Shown here one piece after another: positions 35,850 through 48,093 of a stretch of 64,000 nucleotides of DNA. Location: assembly GCA_036346275.1 (NCBI GenBank), contig CM070728.1, forward strand, positions 24,204,723 through 24,268,722, in the 5' to 3' direction. Made by a program: the position numbers and the translations under genes. The notes under the pieces were generated by a model. The model worked only from the letters and a program-made list of their open reading frames with translations, did not search any database and was not told where the DNA came from. Within the stretch, counting starts at the first letter, position 1. Each line of letters opens with the position of its first letter. This stretch comes from Otatea glauca. Its lineage: Eukaryota > Streptophyta > Magnoliopsida > Poales > Poaceae.

Positions 35850-36960
35850 GAGCTTCTACTCGGGCCTATTGTGACTGTCTGCCTACGACAATCAACACTA
35901 TTGCGGCAGCACCCTCGTCGGATGCGTAGCCTGCAGCGACGCCGCCGCCACACCGCCGGCGGCGACGCGCGTTTCGCCGCGCCGGCCGCGTCGCCGCCAT
36001 GACGCGACGCGCGTGGCGCCGCCGCCGACGCCTCGCTTCCACACGCCTGGCGCTTCGCATTCCATGCTTGACGATTCGTTTTCTGTGCCGACAGAGCTCA
36101 CACCCGAAGTGCCGGCGGAGCTTGCGCCAGAAGCTGATGCGGCGACGAAACACGGGTTGAAGTGGCCAAGACCAGCGATCTGCCCGTGGCGACGCCTAGA
36201 TAAATCCGTCTCCCGCAGCGTCGGTTTTGTCTCCGCCACAGACCGCGCCTGTCGGCCTCGCGCCCGCAGCGCCGCCGCGAATCCGTGCCAATACGTCACC
36301 ATGCCCTCGGCCGCACACCCGCCGATGCCGTCTCCCGCAGAGACGACTGCGACCTTTACGTCGCTCGGTTTTTCGCGTTGTTGCTATCACTAGCATCGCG
36401 TCTGGCGCCGCGTGACCCGACCGCCTGCCGTTTTGCTTCTCGGCGACTACGCCCGAAGCAGCGCACCTGTCGGGAGCTACACGCTTGCCGACGCCGAGGG
36501 CCGTCTTTGTGCCAATCGCCGCGTGGCCACTCGAGCTCAAAGCTCGTCCGCCGGCCACGGATGAACCACCGGCCAAGGAGGCGCTGCCAGCCGCGTGCGA
36601 TGCCTCGACCGTCGACCCGCGTATAGCATCGCATCAGAACCTGCGCCGTCGCGCCAGATCAGTCTTTCGCTTGGTTAAATGGCGGCGGCGGCGATATGCG
36701 CTAGGGTTCTTCGGGCGACGCCTCTGCACTTAGCGTAGCTGCACTGCGCTTTGGGCTGCGCCGCACGCAGGCTATCGCATCGCAAGCGGGCCGCGCTGCA
36801 CGCAGGCCATCGCACCTTAGGCCGCGCCGCACACGGGCCACACACTGCATGCAGGCTGCTGCACCGCAACGGGCTTTCGCGCGCATGGGCCATGCGGGCT
36901 GCCATATCTGGTTGGCCGAAAATGGTTGGTGGGCTCGCAGCCCACCTGTTTTCCAGAAGA
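35850..36960. other. GC-rich leader of the copia element, no protein recognised
   Basis: The region is open in many frames on both strands, but all translations are Arg/Ala/Pro-rich with no domain. 'gcaggc(t/c)atcgcac' style units repeat at 36760-36870. It could be captured host DNA or a long GC-rich leader. Confidence 0.4.
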
Positions 36961-37490
36961 AGAAGAAAAATCTCTGAAAAATGTTATCAATTCTGAAAAT
37001 TGATATAAATAGTAGAAATTAGTTTTTCTAGGTTATGGATTTTCATAAATTTTAAGTAAATTAGTATTTAGCACATCATTGGAAGTTCCATGCTATGGGT
37101 TTATTTTCTAGCTTTATGCCATATTTATTATGTGCTGAAATTTATTTTCTGTTATTTAAGTAATTCTGAAAATTGCTTGGAAAATTAACAGAAAATGCTA
37201 GAAAATTATGGAAAATTTGCATGACCCATTGATATGTGTCAAGTTATTGGATTCATTTTCCTTAGCATTGTTCCATGTTAATAAGTGTTGAAATTTATTT
37301 TTGTGTTACATGGTAATTCTAAAAAATGCTGAATAATTAGCAAAGCCATGAAAATTGCTAGAAAAATTATGGGAAATTTTGGATAATTATCTACTAAATA
37401 AATATAGACCAAGCTTTACTGATTGAAGAGTGAGCATGAAATATAATGATTTTACCTGTAGTAAAAGTTATTTTGCATAAATAGAAATAG

Positions 37491-39372
37491 GATATGTTGG
37501 ACATCGTAAAGAGGGAACTTATCAAGCTTGCCCTGAATGGCAACAATTACCTTACCCGGACAATGAATACTAGGATTAATCTGATAGCTCGATCTTTTGG
37601 AGCTTCTGTTTTTCCAGCCTGAAACTGGTACTCCTGCTCTTCCCGAAGCCACGAGATGTACGGCTCTGCACCTCCCGAGGCACCTTCTTCGTACGGACCT
37701 GAAGGCCAAATAGTTGATGGAAGATGACTAACTGGTACTTTTGGAATTCCCTAAAGGAAAAATATATAACCAGCAAAGATCCGTTCTATTACTAGAAGCA
37801 CAGCACGAATGGATCTTCCCGCACTTTCAAGATTCTAAAGGTTGTGGCAGCATATAATTTTATCATACACAAGCTTGTCATTGATCTAACATTATGTAAT
37901 CAGAAAGTTATTCATGCTAAACAGATTGACAAGATATTATGCACCTTCCACCCTGATATGAGGATACTGCTGTAATAGTATCGTCATGCCAAGTACCAGA
38001 AGTACTTCGAGCTTATATGCATTTTGCTAGAAGCAGAAAAACATGATGAATTCCTAGTGAAGAATCATCACGTACTTTCTAATGGGAGTCTTGCAGTATC
38101 CGAAGCACATGCAAATGCTCAGTAGGCTAGCAATAACCGTGGCCGCAGAAAGGGCAAATGGAATAAAGGGGATAAGGGGAAGAGGCAATTCATAGTGGAA
38201 AAGTAAAGATAAAGGGCCAAGGACTTCCAAAAGTAAGTCTGCGAACCCTGAATAACCCTGTTTTAGGTATGGATGCATTGGCCATTGGTCATGCAACTAT
38301 TACATCCCGAAGCATGTGGTAGACCTTTACACAAAATCCATTGAAAAAGTTAATAAGACCCGGGGGTAAACAATGTTGAATCATACTTTACCGTTCAACC
38401 TGTTGTTGAAGTCTTCTTATCAATTTAGCCTAGTTTCTGAATGAACATTTGGTTTACGCTCCTGTTAAGCGATTATCATTCAAAATTGAATAAATTGATA
38501 TTTTCCAGATATTTGTTTAATTGTGCTATATTTGTTCTATATTCTACAATTTGTTCCTAATGCAACAACTGTTTGATTAATAAGTCATACTTCTAATATA
38601 GAACAAAGTATAATCCGATGGTGGAGGAAAAAATCTGTCTAGAAGACAATTATACCATACTAAGTAAATTGAAAATATTATGTCTATCGCCAGAAGCGAT
38701 GCTCTTATAGCTGGTGTTGGAAGAATGCCATATTATACCCTCAGTTCAGTCGTACTCTCTTAAGTTTTAAAGACATTGGTCTGAAACGTTTCTATATAGA
38801 GACAGAGAATGAGGATGGTACAGAATACCTACTCATGACTAATTTTAATGGGTGTAATAAACGTGTGGTTGAAAATTTTCATTCATTCTCCTCCGGGTTA
38901 TATGATGCACATATAAAACCTGAAGTTTGTGTTGCGATGAAAACCCAGAAATATTTAAGATATGGCAGATCGACTAGGTTATCCTGAGTTAAATATGAAT
39001 GAGAAGAATAATTAATAATTATGCTGGTCAAAGCATAAAAACTTTCCTAAACCTGAAGATTTCTTATGCCCTGTTGTGCTAAAGCAAAGCCCATACTTAG
39101 ATCTTCTTACCTAAAAAGTTAGGAAAGAATCACCGAATTTCCAGGAGAAAATTCAAGGTGATACATGTGGACCTGATCAGCCCCTGTTGGCCCCCCTTTT
39201 AAGAAATTTTAAGGTACTGATATATGTTTCTACTAGATGGTCCTATGTATGTCTCTTATCTATTAGGAACCATGCTTCTGCCAAAATTAAGGTAAGAACC
39301 TACTTTTCAGAAGAAAGGATCAAGTTTATTCGAATAGACAATGCTAGCGAATTTACCTCAAAAAGCATTTAA
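37491..39372 (+). pseudogene. Copia gag-protease-integrase remnant
   Basis: Plus-strand fragments in several frames are as follows. A gag start reads LALNGNNYLTRTMNTR (about 37525-37575). More gag text contains EAEKHDEFLVKNH (about 38030-38070). A CCHC-type zinc knuckle reads CFRYGCIGHWSC (about 38260-38300). Text like NPEIFKIWQ lies before the integrase (about 38945). Integrase-core text has RWSYVCLLSIRNH and FIRIDNASEFTS (39190-39365). Stops and frameshifts interrupt all parts. The zinc knuckle and integrase order fit copia; the 3' half of pol is deleted. Confidence 0.65.
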
Positions 39373-39531
39373 TGATTATTGTATGGCATCCCCATGTGTA
39401 CAAGAATTAATCTAATAAAGCGAGAGAACTTTGCCTCCCTACTTTGTGTATGCTCTAGTTTTTATTCTTGTGATTTTGTTGTCGTGCTGTTGATTAATCG
39501 TGGGTGAACGACTACATTTTACAACATCTAT

Positions 39532-40080
39532 ATTGTAATACATCACGTGATTTTATATTTTTGGACCTTATTGTTGATAAGGAATAAATGGAAGTCAAAA
39601 AACCGTTCTGTCTTACTTTGCCTTGTAAAAAAGAAGTGAGAACTCAGGATAAATTTTGTTAGAGGAAGCCAAGAAAAGAATATGGTACTAGTACTACAAG
39701 CAACATGCACAGGAGTACAAGACAAGTAGTGCTGTCCCTTGTTCGTGACTTGAGTCAACTCTGGGAATCTGCGAGGAAATGGTGCCCTTCTTCGTTACTA
39801 GCAGCACTGTAACAGAGAAAAATCAGCAAACTGTGAGCCGTCAAGATTGACCCACGTTTCCGATTGCAAGCCACGCACCGGATGCAGTGCGCAGTGAAAC
39901 AACAATCCGACGACGTCTCCTCTACTGCTGGTGCTCTCCTGACAATAACGAACAATGTAATCCTCAGAAAGCTCGACAGAAAAAAAAAAGCGAGAAGCAC
40001 ATGAATTTTTTGTTTGTAATCATCCATTATGGCTGACCGGTGTCAGCCTGTGTTATGCACAGGACAACAATTCCATGCAC
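39532..40080. other. Intergenic sequence
   Basis: No gene supported. The minus frames at 39543-40027 have no recognised domain. Confidence 0.35.
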
Positions 40081-40082
40081 TG

Positions 40083-40370
40083 ACGAATAATCCAAGTCTG
40101 CATATGAGTTATGAAAACACAAATCAGACTTAGAATGAATCTGCGGTTTGTAGCTCCAGCTCCATTCCCTGGCGGCTAATGCAAGTCGCAGGAACCGTCC
40201 CAATCTGCCTATGAATCATGGAACATAGCTCAAATTTTACATGAATATTGCAATATTATAACTCCAATTCCACGTTCCGGCGGCTAGTACAGGAAACACG
40301 AACCGTCGCAATCTGCATATCAGTAATGAAAGACATCTCAAATTTTACATGAATCATACACAGCAATGAT
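40083..40370. repeat. Tandem repeat, exact 108-bp period, about 2.6 copies
   Basis: Units begin near 40091, 40199 and 40307 with 'ccaatctgcatatga'-like text, followed by 'tcaaattttacatgaat', 'gctccaattcca', 'cggcggcta' and 'ggaaccgtc'. The copies differ by scattered substitutions with no net length change. Confidence 0.75.
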
Positions 40371-40380
40371 GTGCATACCT

Positions 40381-41720
40381 GTTATCAGGGTTCACAATAT
40401 CGATGAAAATCGTTCGAAAATCAGGAAAATCGACTGTATCGATCCGGCTTGTGAAACAGAACCGGTCGATAAACCAGTCCAATTCAAATTTAAAAAAATT
40501 GGTAAATTTGGAAAAAATTATCTAAAAGTTCCCTAAAATTAGTATTAATACCTTTTTTACATCTGCCATGATTTTTTTTTTGAAAAACCGAATTTATGAG
40601 ACGTTTTTGAGCAAAATCATTTGGAACACGTGATTTTTTTTCCTATTTATGTGGGAAATGAACTGATTGCTGTGAAATTCTTTCGTTCCAAACAATCCCT
40701 CGGTTATGTCAACCAAATGAAACATCTGCTGCACCAAAACTTTTTTTAAAATAAAATCTTCAATCATGTCTCCCATGGAATCCTCTCTTCTTCTTCTTTT
40801 TTGTCTCATATGGAACAATACCAAATAAGAAAATTGAAAAATGTTGAGGTTAGCCAAAAGGACAGAGAAGCAAGTAGATGGAGAGAGAAGCATTTGAGGT
40901 TAGGCCTTTACCGGCTTTTTACAAATTTTTCAGTATTTTTTGCAATTTTTTTCCAATTTTCCTTGAACTTTCTCCAATTTCCGCTAAGTGTGTAGATTTT
41001 CGATGTAGACCGGTCAAAAATAGGTAAAAACTGATTGAAAATCGAATTATTTCGTCGCTGTTTGACCGCCGAGTTCAAAAAATTTGACTATGAATTTCGT
41101 TTGATTTCTACCGATTTTCAACGAAAATCGCTACCGGCGCAGAGTCGATTTCCGACATCGGTCGGCAATGAAAATCCTGCCGGAGATAGATTACAGCAGA
41201 ACAAGTGTCCATCTATACATCAGCCTGGCCTTCGAGTTGAAGTTACAGGAGAGAAGTTCCTATCAATCAGCCGGGTCCTCTGTTGGAAGTTACAACAGAG
41301 ACGTATCCATCAGCCAGTTCAGCAGGGCACCAAGTTAGATAGACATATACTGATATACATCTCTGGGAATGGCAGAAGAGACGGGCACTTTAATATAAGT
41401 AGGGAAGACTTTGAAGGTTGACCTCAACAGGACGTCGTTGTCCAAGTGGATGTACCATCATGGACTATTCAGTGGCAGGCTGGCAGCACACGTATTACCT
41501 CAAGGCTGGGAATTTGTTCGAGATTACTATTGCTATGATCATGATGGGTCCCTTCCATTAGGTATGATCACCTCAGTGACAATAAACTGCAAATGGTGTG
41601 AGGACGACCTTCTTCGGTCGTCTCAAGAAGCTCTGTACTGTATGTTTGTATCTGAAATGTTTGCAGTGAATGTTGGCAAATGCTTATAGATGATTTATTT
41701 ACAAGTCAGCAAGACGTAAC
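40381..41720. other. Unassigned, repeat-like 5' half
   Basis: 40390-41180 has repeated 'aaaatcg'/'cgattttc' text, as in decayed DNA transposons, but no termini were found. A plus frame at 41411-41689 has no recognised domain and no supporting splice structure. Confidence 0.3.
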
Positions 41721-41726
41721 TAAGAA

Positions 41727-41869
41727 GAGAGGTGCTTCAATGCTTTTCTTTTTTACAGTTGCACAAATATTAAAGCATGAATGAAGGGTAGATGGAGATT
41801 ACTTACCCTTTCGCTTGTTTTAAGATTTGTGCAACTTGTATTAGGAGGGAAAGCATTGAAGCACTCCTC
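41727..41869. mobile_element. Mutator-like MITE, 143 bp, hairpin-forming
   Basis: The terminal inverted repeats GAGAGGTGCTTCAATGCTTT and, on the other strand, GAGGAGTGCTTCAATGCTTT extend into arms of about 55 bp. A perfect 9-bp duplication AACTAAGAA flanks it (41718-41726 and 41870-41878), as made by Mutator-like transposases. A sister copy is at 60092-60233. Confidence 0.8.
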
Positions 41870-42513
41870 AACTAAGAAACATAATGTGATCTCCCCCTTA
41901 AATAACCACTCTCCATGCTTCACTACAAAAGAAACCCTCCAGGTTTTGACTTAAATCTTTCTTGCAAGATTTTTCACTTTTCAACTGGGATAAAGCATCA
42001 AGGCCACATCTTCCTAATCTACTGCAATCAACGCTACAATGGTTTCACCAAGAACAAATTGTTATGTCCCTAGATGACTTTTACCAAAGAAAAAACAAAT
42101 ACATGCTGGGTATTGGACAATGCACAAAAATTTACAAACAACTAAGCTACTTTCTTATCACAGAGGTGGAGTAGCTCTCTTACAGTCTATAATCGACAGT
42201 AGCTCTCAATTGGACAATTAGAACTGAAGGGACAAACAGCTCTTTCATTGTAAGCAAACACTCCAACAATAACAATTGTACGCACACAGCATTTGGGTCC
42301 TATTATGCATGATGCCATGATTATGACTAATTGGCAAGTAGTAACTTCAGTGCTTTCTATGTATTGGGTATATCCTCTGAACTACGGCTATGCTGCGCAA
42401 GTTCTGTTACCTATGCAAAGCAAACAATGGGTGATAATACCGTTTTCAAGTTTCTGCAAAGTACTATTAATATGGTCTGATGTAATCCATATTTTCGCTT
42501 TGCTTACCTATAT

Positions 42514-42870
42514 AGTAATTATGAATTAAAAAATTATCTTGCATCTGTGAATGGTATCAGTGGTATTAGTGGTGGTCTAGTGTAGTCCAGTCGTATTAGT
42601 GGTAGTCTACTGTAGCCCAGTGCATTAACCCACACTGAATGTCTATTGAAGTCATGTGTCCTTTGACCTTTATATATTAGCCCATTGGGCCTCAATACAA
42701 GCCTATATCTACAGTAATTATGAATTAAAAAAATATCTTGCATCGGTTAAGGGTGTTAGTGGTGTGAGCACTAGTCTAGTGTAGTATATGGTATTAGTCC
42801 CACAGTGTTTCTATTGAAGTCGTGTGTCCTTTCACCTCTATATATCAGTCATTTGGGCCTCAATACAATA
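42514..42870. repeat. Imperfect tandem duplication of about 199 bp
   Basis: Unit 1 (42514-42712) and unit 2 (42713 to about 42870) share 'agtaattatgaattaaaa', 'tatcttgcat', 'tctattgaagtc', 'gtgtcctt' and 'gggcctcaataca' in order. The TATA-like text and the sharp 'ctcaataca' end resemble short LTRs, possibly two LTR fragments in tandem. Confidence 0.65.
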
Positions 42871-43029
42871 CATCTATTTGCGCATATATCACTTGTTCAC
42901 AGCATCTTCTACTAAAAGTACAACGTGAGTAACCAAGTTTTTACAATTTACTTTAGGCTGTCACACATCTAGGTTGGTTGACTAGTTTAGTGACCAACGA
43001 TATAACATCTTATTGGCCTGCATGTATAC

Positions 43030-43205
43030 TATATATTATAATGGTGAGGAATGCCGGCCAATGAGGTGCGCCACATCAGCGTCTCCGCGGAAAAGCCTTT
43101 TGAAAAATTTGAAATTACGTTCAGGTCTTTTGGTCGATTTTTTAACAAAATGGATCTAAAAAAATCAAAATTACGTTTAGATCCTTCTGCGGTTTACGTT
43201 TCAGG
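43030..43205. repeat. Fragment of the A-rich GGACCTAAACGTAATTTT repeat
   Basis: 'aaattacgttcaggtctttt' and 'aaaattacgtttagatcctt' are inverse-oriented units of the family at 25480 and 35040. No palindrome is present here. Confidence 0.45.
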
Positions 43206-44300
43206 TATATTATAAATGAACTGTATAGCAGTGGCACAATAGTGAAAGGCTAATAGCATACTAATACTGTCCTGTACTACTGTTGACTCACTATAGACGG
43301 TCAATTTCTGTTTACACGATAGATCAGGGTCATATATCTGACATAACTGCTACAGACAGCACAGCGGAAGAAATTTACCCGTTCTATCCCGTACACATGG
43401 AAATCTGCTATACTGATTCCCTTAAAATCATCCAATATTTGCTATACTGATTCCGTTTTAAACTCCAATTCTCACTTAAACTGAGTTGGTAGAGCTCATC
43501 CCATTCTTTTTAAAAAAAACTCGATCAATTGGCATAAAAAATTTATCTGATATGAATCGGCCTAATAATTCACATGTTTTTTACACCTGGATCTTATATT
43601 CTCGTATAATCCTACATCAGTTGAAGTTAAGAGGGCAATTGAAACTATCATATACAGCACCATAAGAACATGGATATCCACAAGATTGGCCTAACAAGAA
43701 CATGGAGATCCATAAGAACATGATCATGAGTATGCCGTTCCTACTTCCTACCAAATGTAGTGTTGCATGTCTTGTTCAACAGTGGAGATGTTTCTGCTGT
43801 CCAGGAGAAATGGGATAAAAAACACTTCGTTCTAGCATATTGTTTTTCAATGTACCTCTAATACAGTATCACATTTTTGTCTGATCTAGGGGGCTTTTAA
43901 ATATATCAAAGTTATAAATTATCTCTGTAATTCACATTTGAATTTTAATGTGCCTATAAGCATGTTGTCATCTCTAAATTCCATCATTACAGACGATGAT
44001 TCAATGAAGACAGAATAAATATGATACGGATGTAATTTACAACCAACATTTGTTTCAGAGGTTAGGCTTCAATTTAGTAGCAACAGCGTTACGACCACAT
44101 CATGGACTACAGTATGCTCAGCTTGGTAAGCCAATTAGCTACATAAAGAGAATGGCCAGATTATGCAAGCAGCAAAAAATTTACCACATACATGGGGTTA
44201 TGACCTAGGCACCACTATCCACCCTGAGTGTTTGCCACAAACTGAATACCAGAGGTGTCCTTGATGGAACATAACTAGGAGTTTAGATACCCTACACCCT
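43206..44300. other. Intergenic sequence
   Basis: AT-rich with no supported gene or bounded element. Confidence 0.4.
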
Positions 44301-47300
44301 TGTCGGAACCCAAATATACAAATTCGAACCCTATGTATATACTGCATTAGTCCAGAATCACGCTAGTACACATAGGCTCAACATCGGTAAATATCACAAT
44401 CATACATAGCGAAAATATTATAAAAACATCATTTATTAAATAATACTTGTTGAATGACCTTAAGGTCAACTTACATGACTACGCCTCGCAAGACTGGATA
44501 ACAAATTTAATTGCAGCGGAATGAAAACGTAGATAAACCCCTCCCTCAGTATACCACAGGCAACTAACCAGGCTCGCACCCTAAACATCCGTCTCGTCCT
44601 AGTACTCCTTCTCCAGCACTGATGTAGACTCCTCAAATGGTGATGTTGTTGTTGGTAAGGGTGAGTACTTAAAACACTTAATAAGTTGCGCACAGAATGC
44701 AATTTCTAACATAACTATATTCAAGGCTTATTCTAATGGAATGGCTAACATGGCTATTTTGCAATAAAGCAGTATTTAAAAACAAGTACAATAAATAGAT
44801 TGTAAAGACAGTAAAATAAATAACAGAAATAGATAGATCCAGCATTTCTCAAGTAAACAAGGTATCAAATCCTAAATCAGATTCCAAACCATCCAATGGC
44901 AACCTACCATCCATCCCAAGTTTTCATTTAATTAAAAACTATCCCTTAACTGTAATTCTCGAGCATTGCTCAATACCACGAGCACAACTATCCGAATAGA
45001 TTTACACTCTGCAGAGGTTATGCACTTTACCCATACGACATGATCGTCTCTTGTTGCCATGCAATTAACGCACTTCCTTTGGTGTGTCGGCGGAGAGATC
45101 ATGACAAAGCCTTTACAATGCTCTGGCTTAACCTAGTACTACCCGCTAAGGTTTCAACACTGGCTGGTCTGGTTACCACATCCAGGACCACCCTCTTGCG
45201 CCATGTGAGTTGATCCGTGAACTCGGGACTCACACCACCATTGATAGTACTAAACTAAGACATTACAAATTAATCAGCTAGGCTGTCACATACTAAACAT
45301 ATGGTTGCATGTTTAACTCAGGTCAAAGGCTTGCAAGGTTAAGTTCTTCAGATGATCGAGGCAAGACTTCCACATACCCTCTGCCATTCGGCCCACCTTG
45401 GCACACTTGCCCCTTGCCTCAATCTAAATGATTACCACCCCAGTTGATTACCAAGCACCACGTGCCATCAACAATTCAACATCATTGTAGGACATCCCTC
45501 GCCACAATAACTCAATCTCATCGTGTGACAACACCTGACACACCAATTCATTAACATGTTCCATATTCCATTAGTCAAGATTAAACATTGATGATTCAAG
45601 TACATGTGATGATGTGGCATGGCTAAGCAACTAACACGGTCTAACCATCCCATATTGATTTTAATATTAGCCAACTATAATGAACCAATCTAGGGTAACA
45701 AGTAAATCATGGTGTACAAATGACAAGGTAGGGTATAGATCAAATTGGTAGGTTAACTAAGTCCCAATTTAATTTAAAACAATTAAATACGTGAAATAAT
45801 ATGCAATAGGGTAAAACAATATAACGATTTTTTATAAACATGGGTTCAATATGATCAAAGCATAACTAGCCTTATAAAAGCCCTTATTCTTGCTTTGGAC
45901 CTTGGTCTTAAGTCGACGAATCTTCCTTGGATGCGTCGCACAGTTCAACGTCTACGCAAAACAAGAGAGAAAGTCAAATAAACATCAAAACAGAGAGAAA
46001 ACAAGCTCCAAAAATCAAATACAAATCGCCATTAAATAGATCTCAATTTTACAATTTTTTTATAAATTTGAATCACCTCAATCGGAGCTCATATAAGAGA
46101 GAACGGGCACGTGAAAGATTCAAAAATCTAAAAATAAGAAAATTGAAATATAAAATAAATAACCAAATTATTTTTATACTGAAAAATCACATTTATGAAC
46201 CAGCAACCGAGATGACCAATCGGATTGTGACACGTGGCCGTGGACTCAGTCCAACATGAACCACCTATATTGTACCATGCACCCGCTGATGTCATTGTTG
46301 ACGTCATGCGATGACGTCAGCCTAACACCGATGCAATGCACAGTGCACGCGATGGCTGCCACGCGGCGCAATCCGATGCAGGCACGCGGCGCACATCGGA
46401 GAGTCTTCAATAGATCGAACGTCTACAATTACATGAGAGCGACGTGAATACGTGGCGCGATCCTATACGCTGATCACAGATCAAACGGTTAAGGAGCTTC
46501 TCGACGCAGATGGCAGCCACGGTGACACTCCTCCACCGGACTTGAAGACGACGAATCTTGGGGAAAATTCGGTGCGGCGACACCGATGAAATATTTGGAT
46601 TGCAGCGATTGTACGACGATTATCGGAACTCTTCCTTAGAGCTTCAGTTTGCGATGTCTGCAGATGCGCACCCTAAATAGCCTCGAGACTCCCTTTCGTG
46701 GCCGGCACGGACATCGAGTCCACGGAGAGCACGGAGAGGAGTCCAAAATGGTCACGCGAGGAAGACAACCAGGCGCCGAACACGCGTCATGATGAACGGT
46801 TCAGATGCATCCATATGTGGCTTGATCCTAATTGCAAATGGAATCCAACAGCCGTAGCTTACTTGAGATCTTAAACCTCCCGATCAATCCCAGCCTCTCC
46901 TTTCAGATCCAACGGGCAAAGATTGCTAAGGTTCCATAACCTCATTACCAAATCTCGGTCATTCGCTCTTAATCCGACGGCCCGCGTCCAGGCTTATAGA
47001 AACAACCAACGACGGGCCGGACCGGCCAGGCCACAAGGCGCAATACTGGGCCACACAATGCTGGGTTCCGGCCCAAGCACAGATTAACAATTTCCAGGAT
47101 TTTCTTAATAAAACAATTCGGTTAATTCGATTAATTTATTTAAGGCATATAAAATATCAGAAAAAATCCAATAAAAATCTCAAAAATATTTTGAGACATT
47201 TTGAACTCAAATAAAATATTTTTATCCAAAATTTATTTTAATTTTATCTATGATTAATTATTTTTCATAAAAGGCCAATATACATAATTTAAAATAAATT

Positions 47301-47397
47301 AAATTAAATTCCAGAAAAATCCAAAAAATTCAGAAAAATCACAAAATGCACGATTAACAATAAAACAATATTTTAAGGTAAATTTTGGGATGTTTCA
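44301..47397 (-). mobile_element. Solo LTR E, long TGTAACATCCC-type family
   Basis: On the minus strand it begins TGAAACATCCC and ends GGTTCCGACA. The 5-bp duplication ACCCT is at 44296-44300 and 47398-47402. At 3097 bp it is the longest family member here. The 3' stem (minus strand) is GTACTAG / CTAATGC (plus-strand 44344-44369), with one mismatch. Its middle matches solo LTR D closely. No internal sequence adjoins. Confidence 0.88.
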
Positions 47398-47402
47398 ACC
47401 CT

Positions 47403-47811
47403 TTAATATATTAATCACAAACACTCTCAATATCAGATTCTTCAAGTTGTCTGCATCCAATTCACTAGGTGTTTGCATGTGGTTCAGAAATCAACCTATC
47501 CACAACACTAGCAATTTCCTATTTGACAGTGTTTCGCTTTTGCAGTAGTATCATTGAACATCACAGTAATCGCTACCAAGGACCAAATTGATCTAAATCT
47601 TTCACAGTACGAAGTTACATATGCTCATTAAATGGCAACTGGCAATCAAATTGTTGCATATTCATACAAAGAAGCACGAAATGCTCAATGCAGGCAACAA
47701 CTTCCAAGATTTATTTCACCAATAACTACCACAATTCCATTAAGGCATTAGGCACGATAAAGACGGAGGAAAGGGCTTACAAGATCAGCCAAGATTTATT
47801 TCACTAATACT
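47403..47811. other. Intergenic sequence
   Basis: No gene or element was recognised between LTR E and the Stowaway MITE. Confidence 0.4.
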
Positions 47812-48067
47812 CCCACCGGACACAAATAACTGTTGTTTTGGACATCGATATGGTCTTCAAAACACAGTTTTGATCATTAATTTCTATTATAACATATTTA
47901 TAAAACCCAATAAAATTATAATATTGTGAAAAAAAAATTCGAGACAAATCTATATATATGATTTTCATATATCAAATTTAAATACTTAAGAATATATTAA
48001 CAGACAAAGTTTCGAAAGTTTGACCGAAATTATGTCCAAAACGATAACTATTTGTGACGGGAGGGAG
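47812..48067. mobile_element. Stowaway-like MITE, copy 2
   Basis: The terminal repeat CTCCCACCGGACACAAATA matches the right end, reading CTCCCTCCCGTCACAAATA on the other strand. TA flanks it (47810-47811 and 48068-48069). It is 256 bp long, the same family as 32570-32827, and lies 26 bp beyond the stop codon of the pseudogene at 48094. Confidence 0.8.
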
Positions 48068-48093
48068 TACCCTACAAGAGTGTTGAGGAAAGG

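Larger units (their letters stand above)
35600..39526 (+). mobile_element. Internally deleted Ty1/copia element with target duplication TCTAT
   Basis: The left LTR is 35600-35837 (starts TGTTATAAG, ends TTTTACAACA). The right LTR is partial, about 39380-39526, and ends the same way. TCTAT flanks both sides (35595-35599 and 39527-39531). 'ttatcagcacgag' just after the left LTR is a plausible primer-binding site. The internal part has gag and integrase remnants in plus orientation, but reverse transcriptase and RNase H are absent: the integrase breaks off and runs directly into the right LTR. A 1.1-kb GC-rich leader (35850-36960) precedes an AT-rich stretch (37000-37440). Confidence 0.75.

Noticed and set aside
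35805..36996. Many overlapping Arg/Ala-rich frames on both strands
   Set aside because: They are composition artefacts of the GC-rich copia leader; no domain and no consistent frame.
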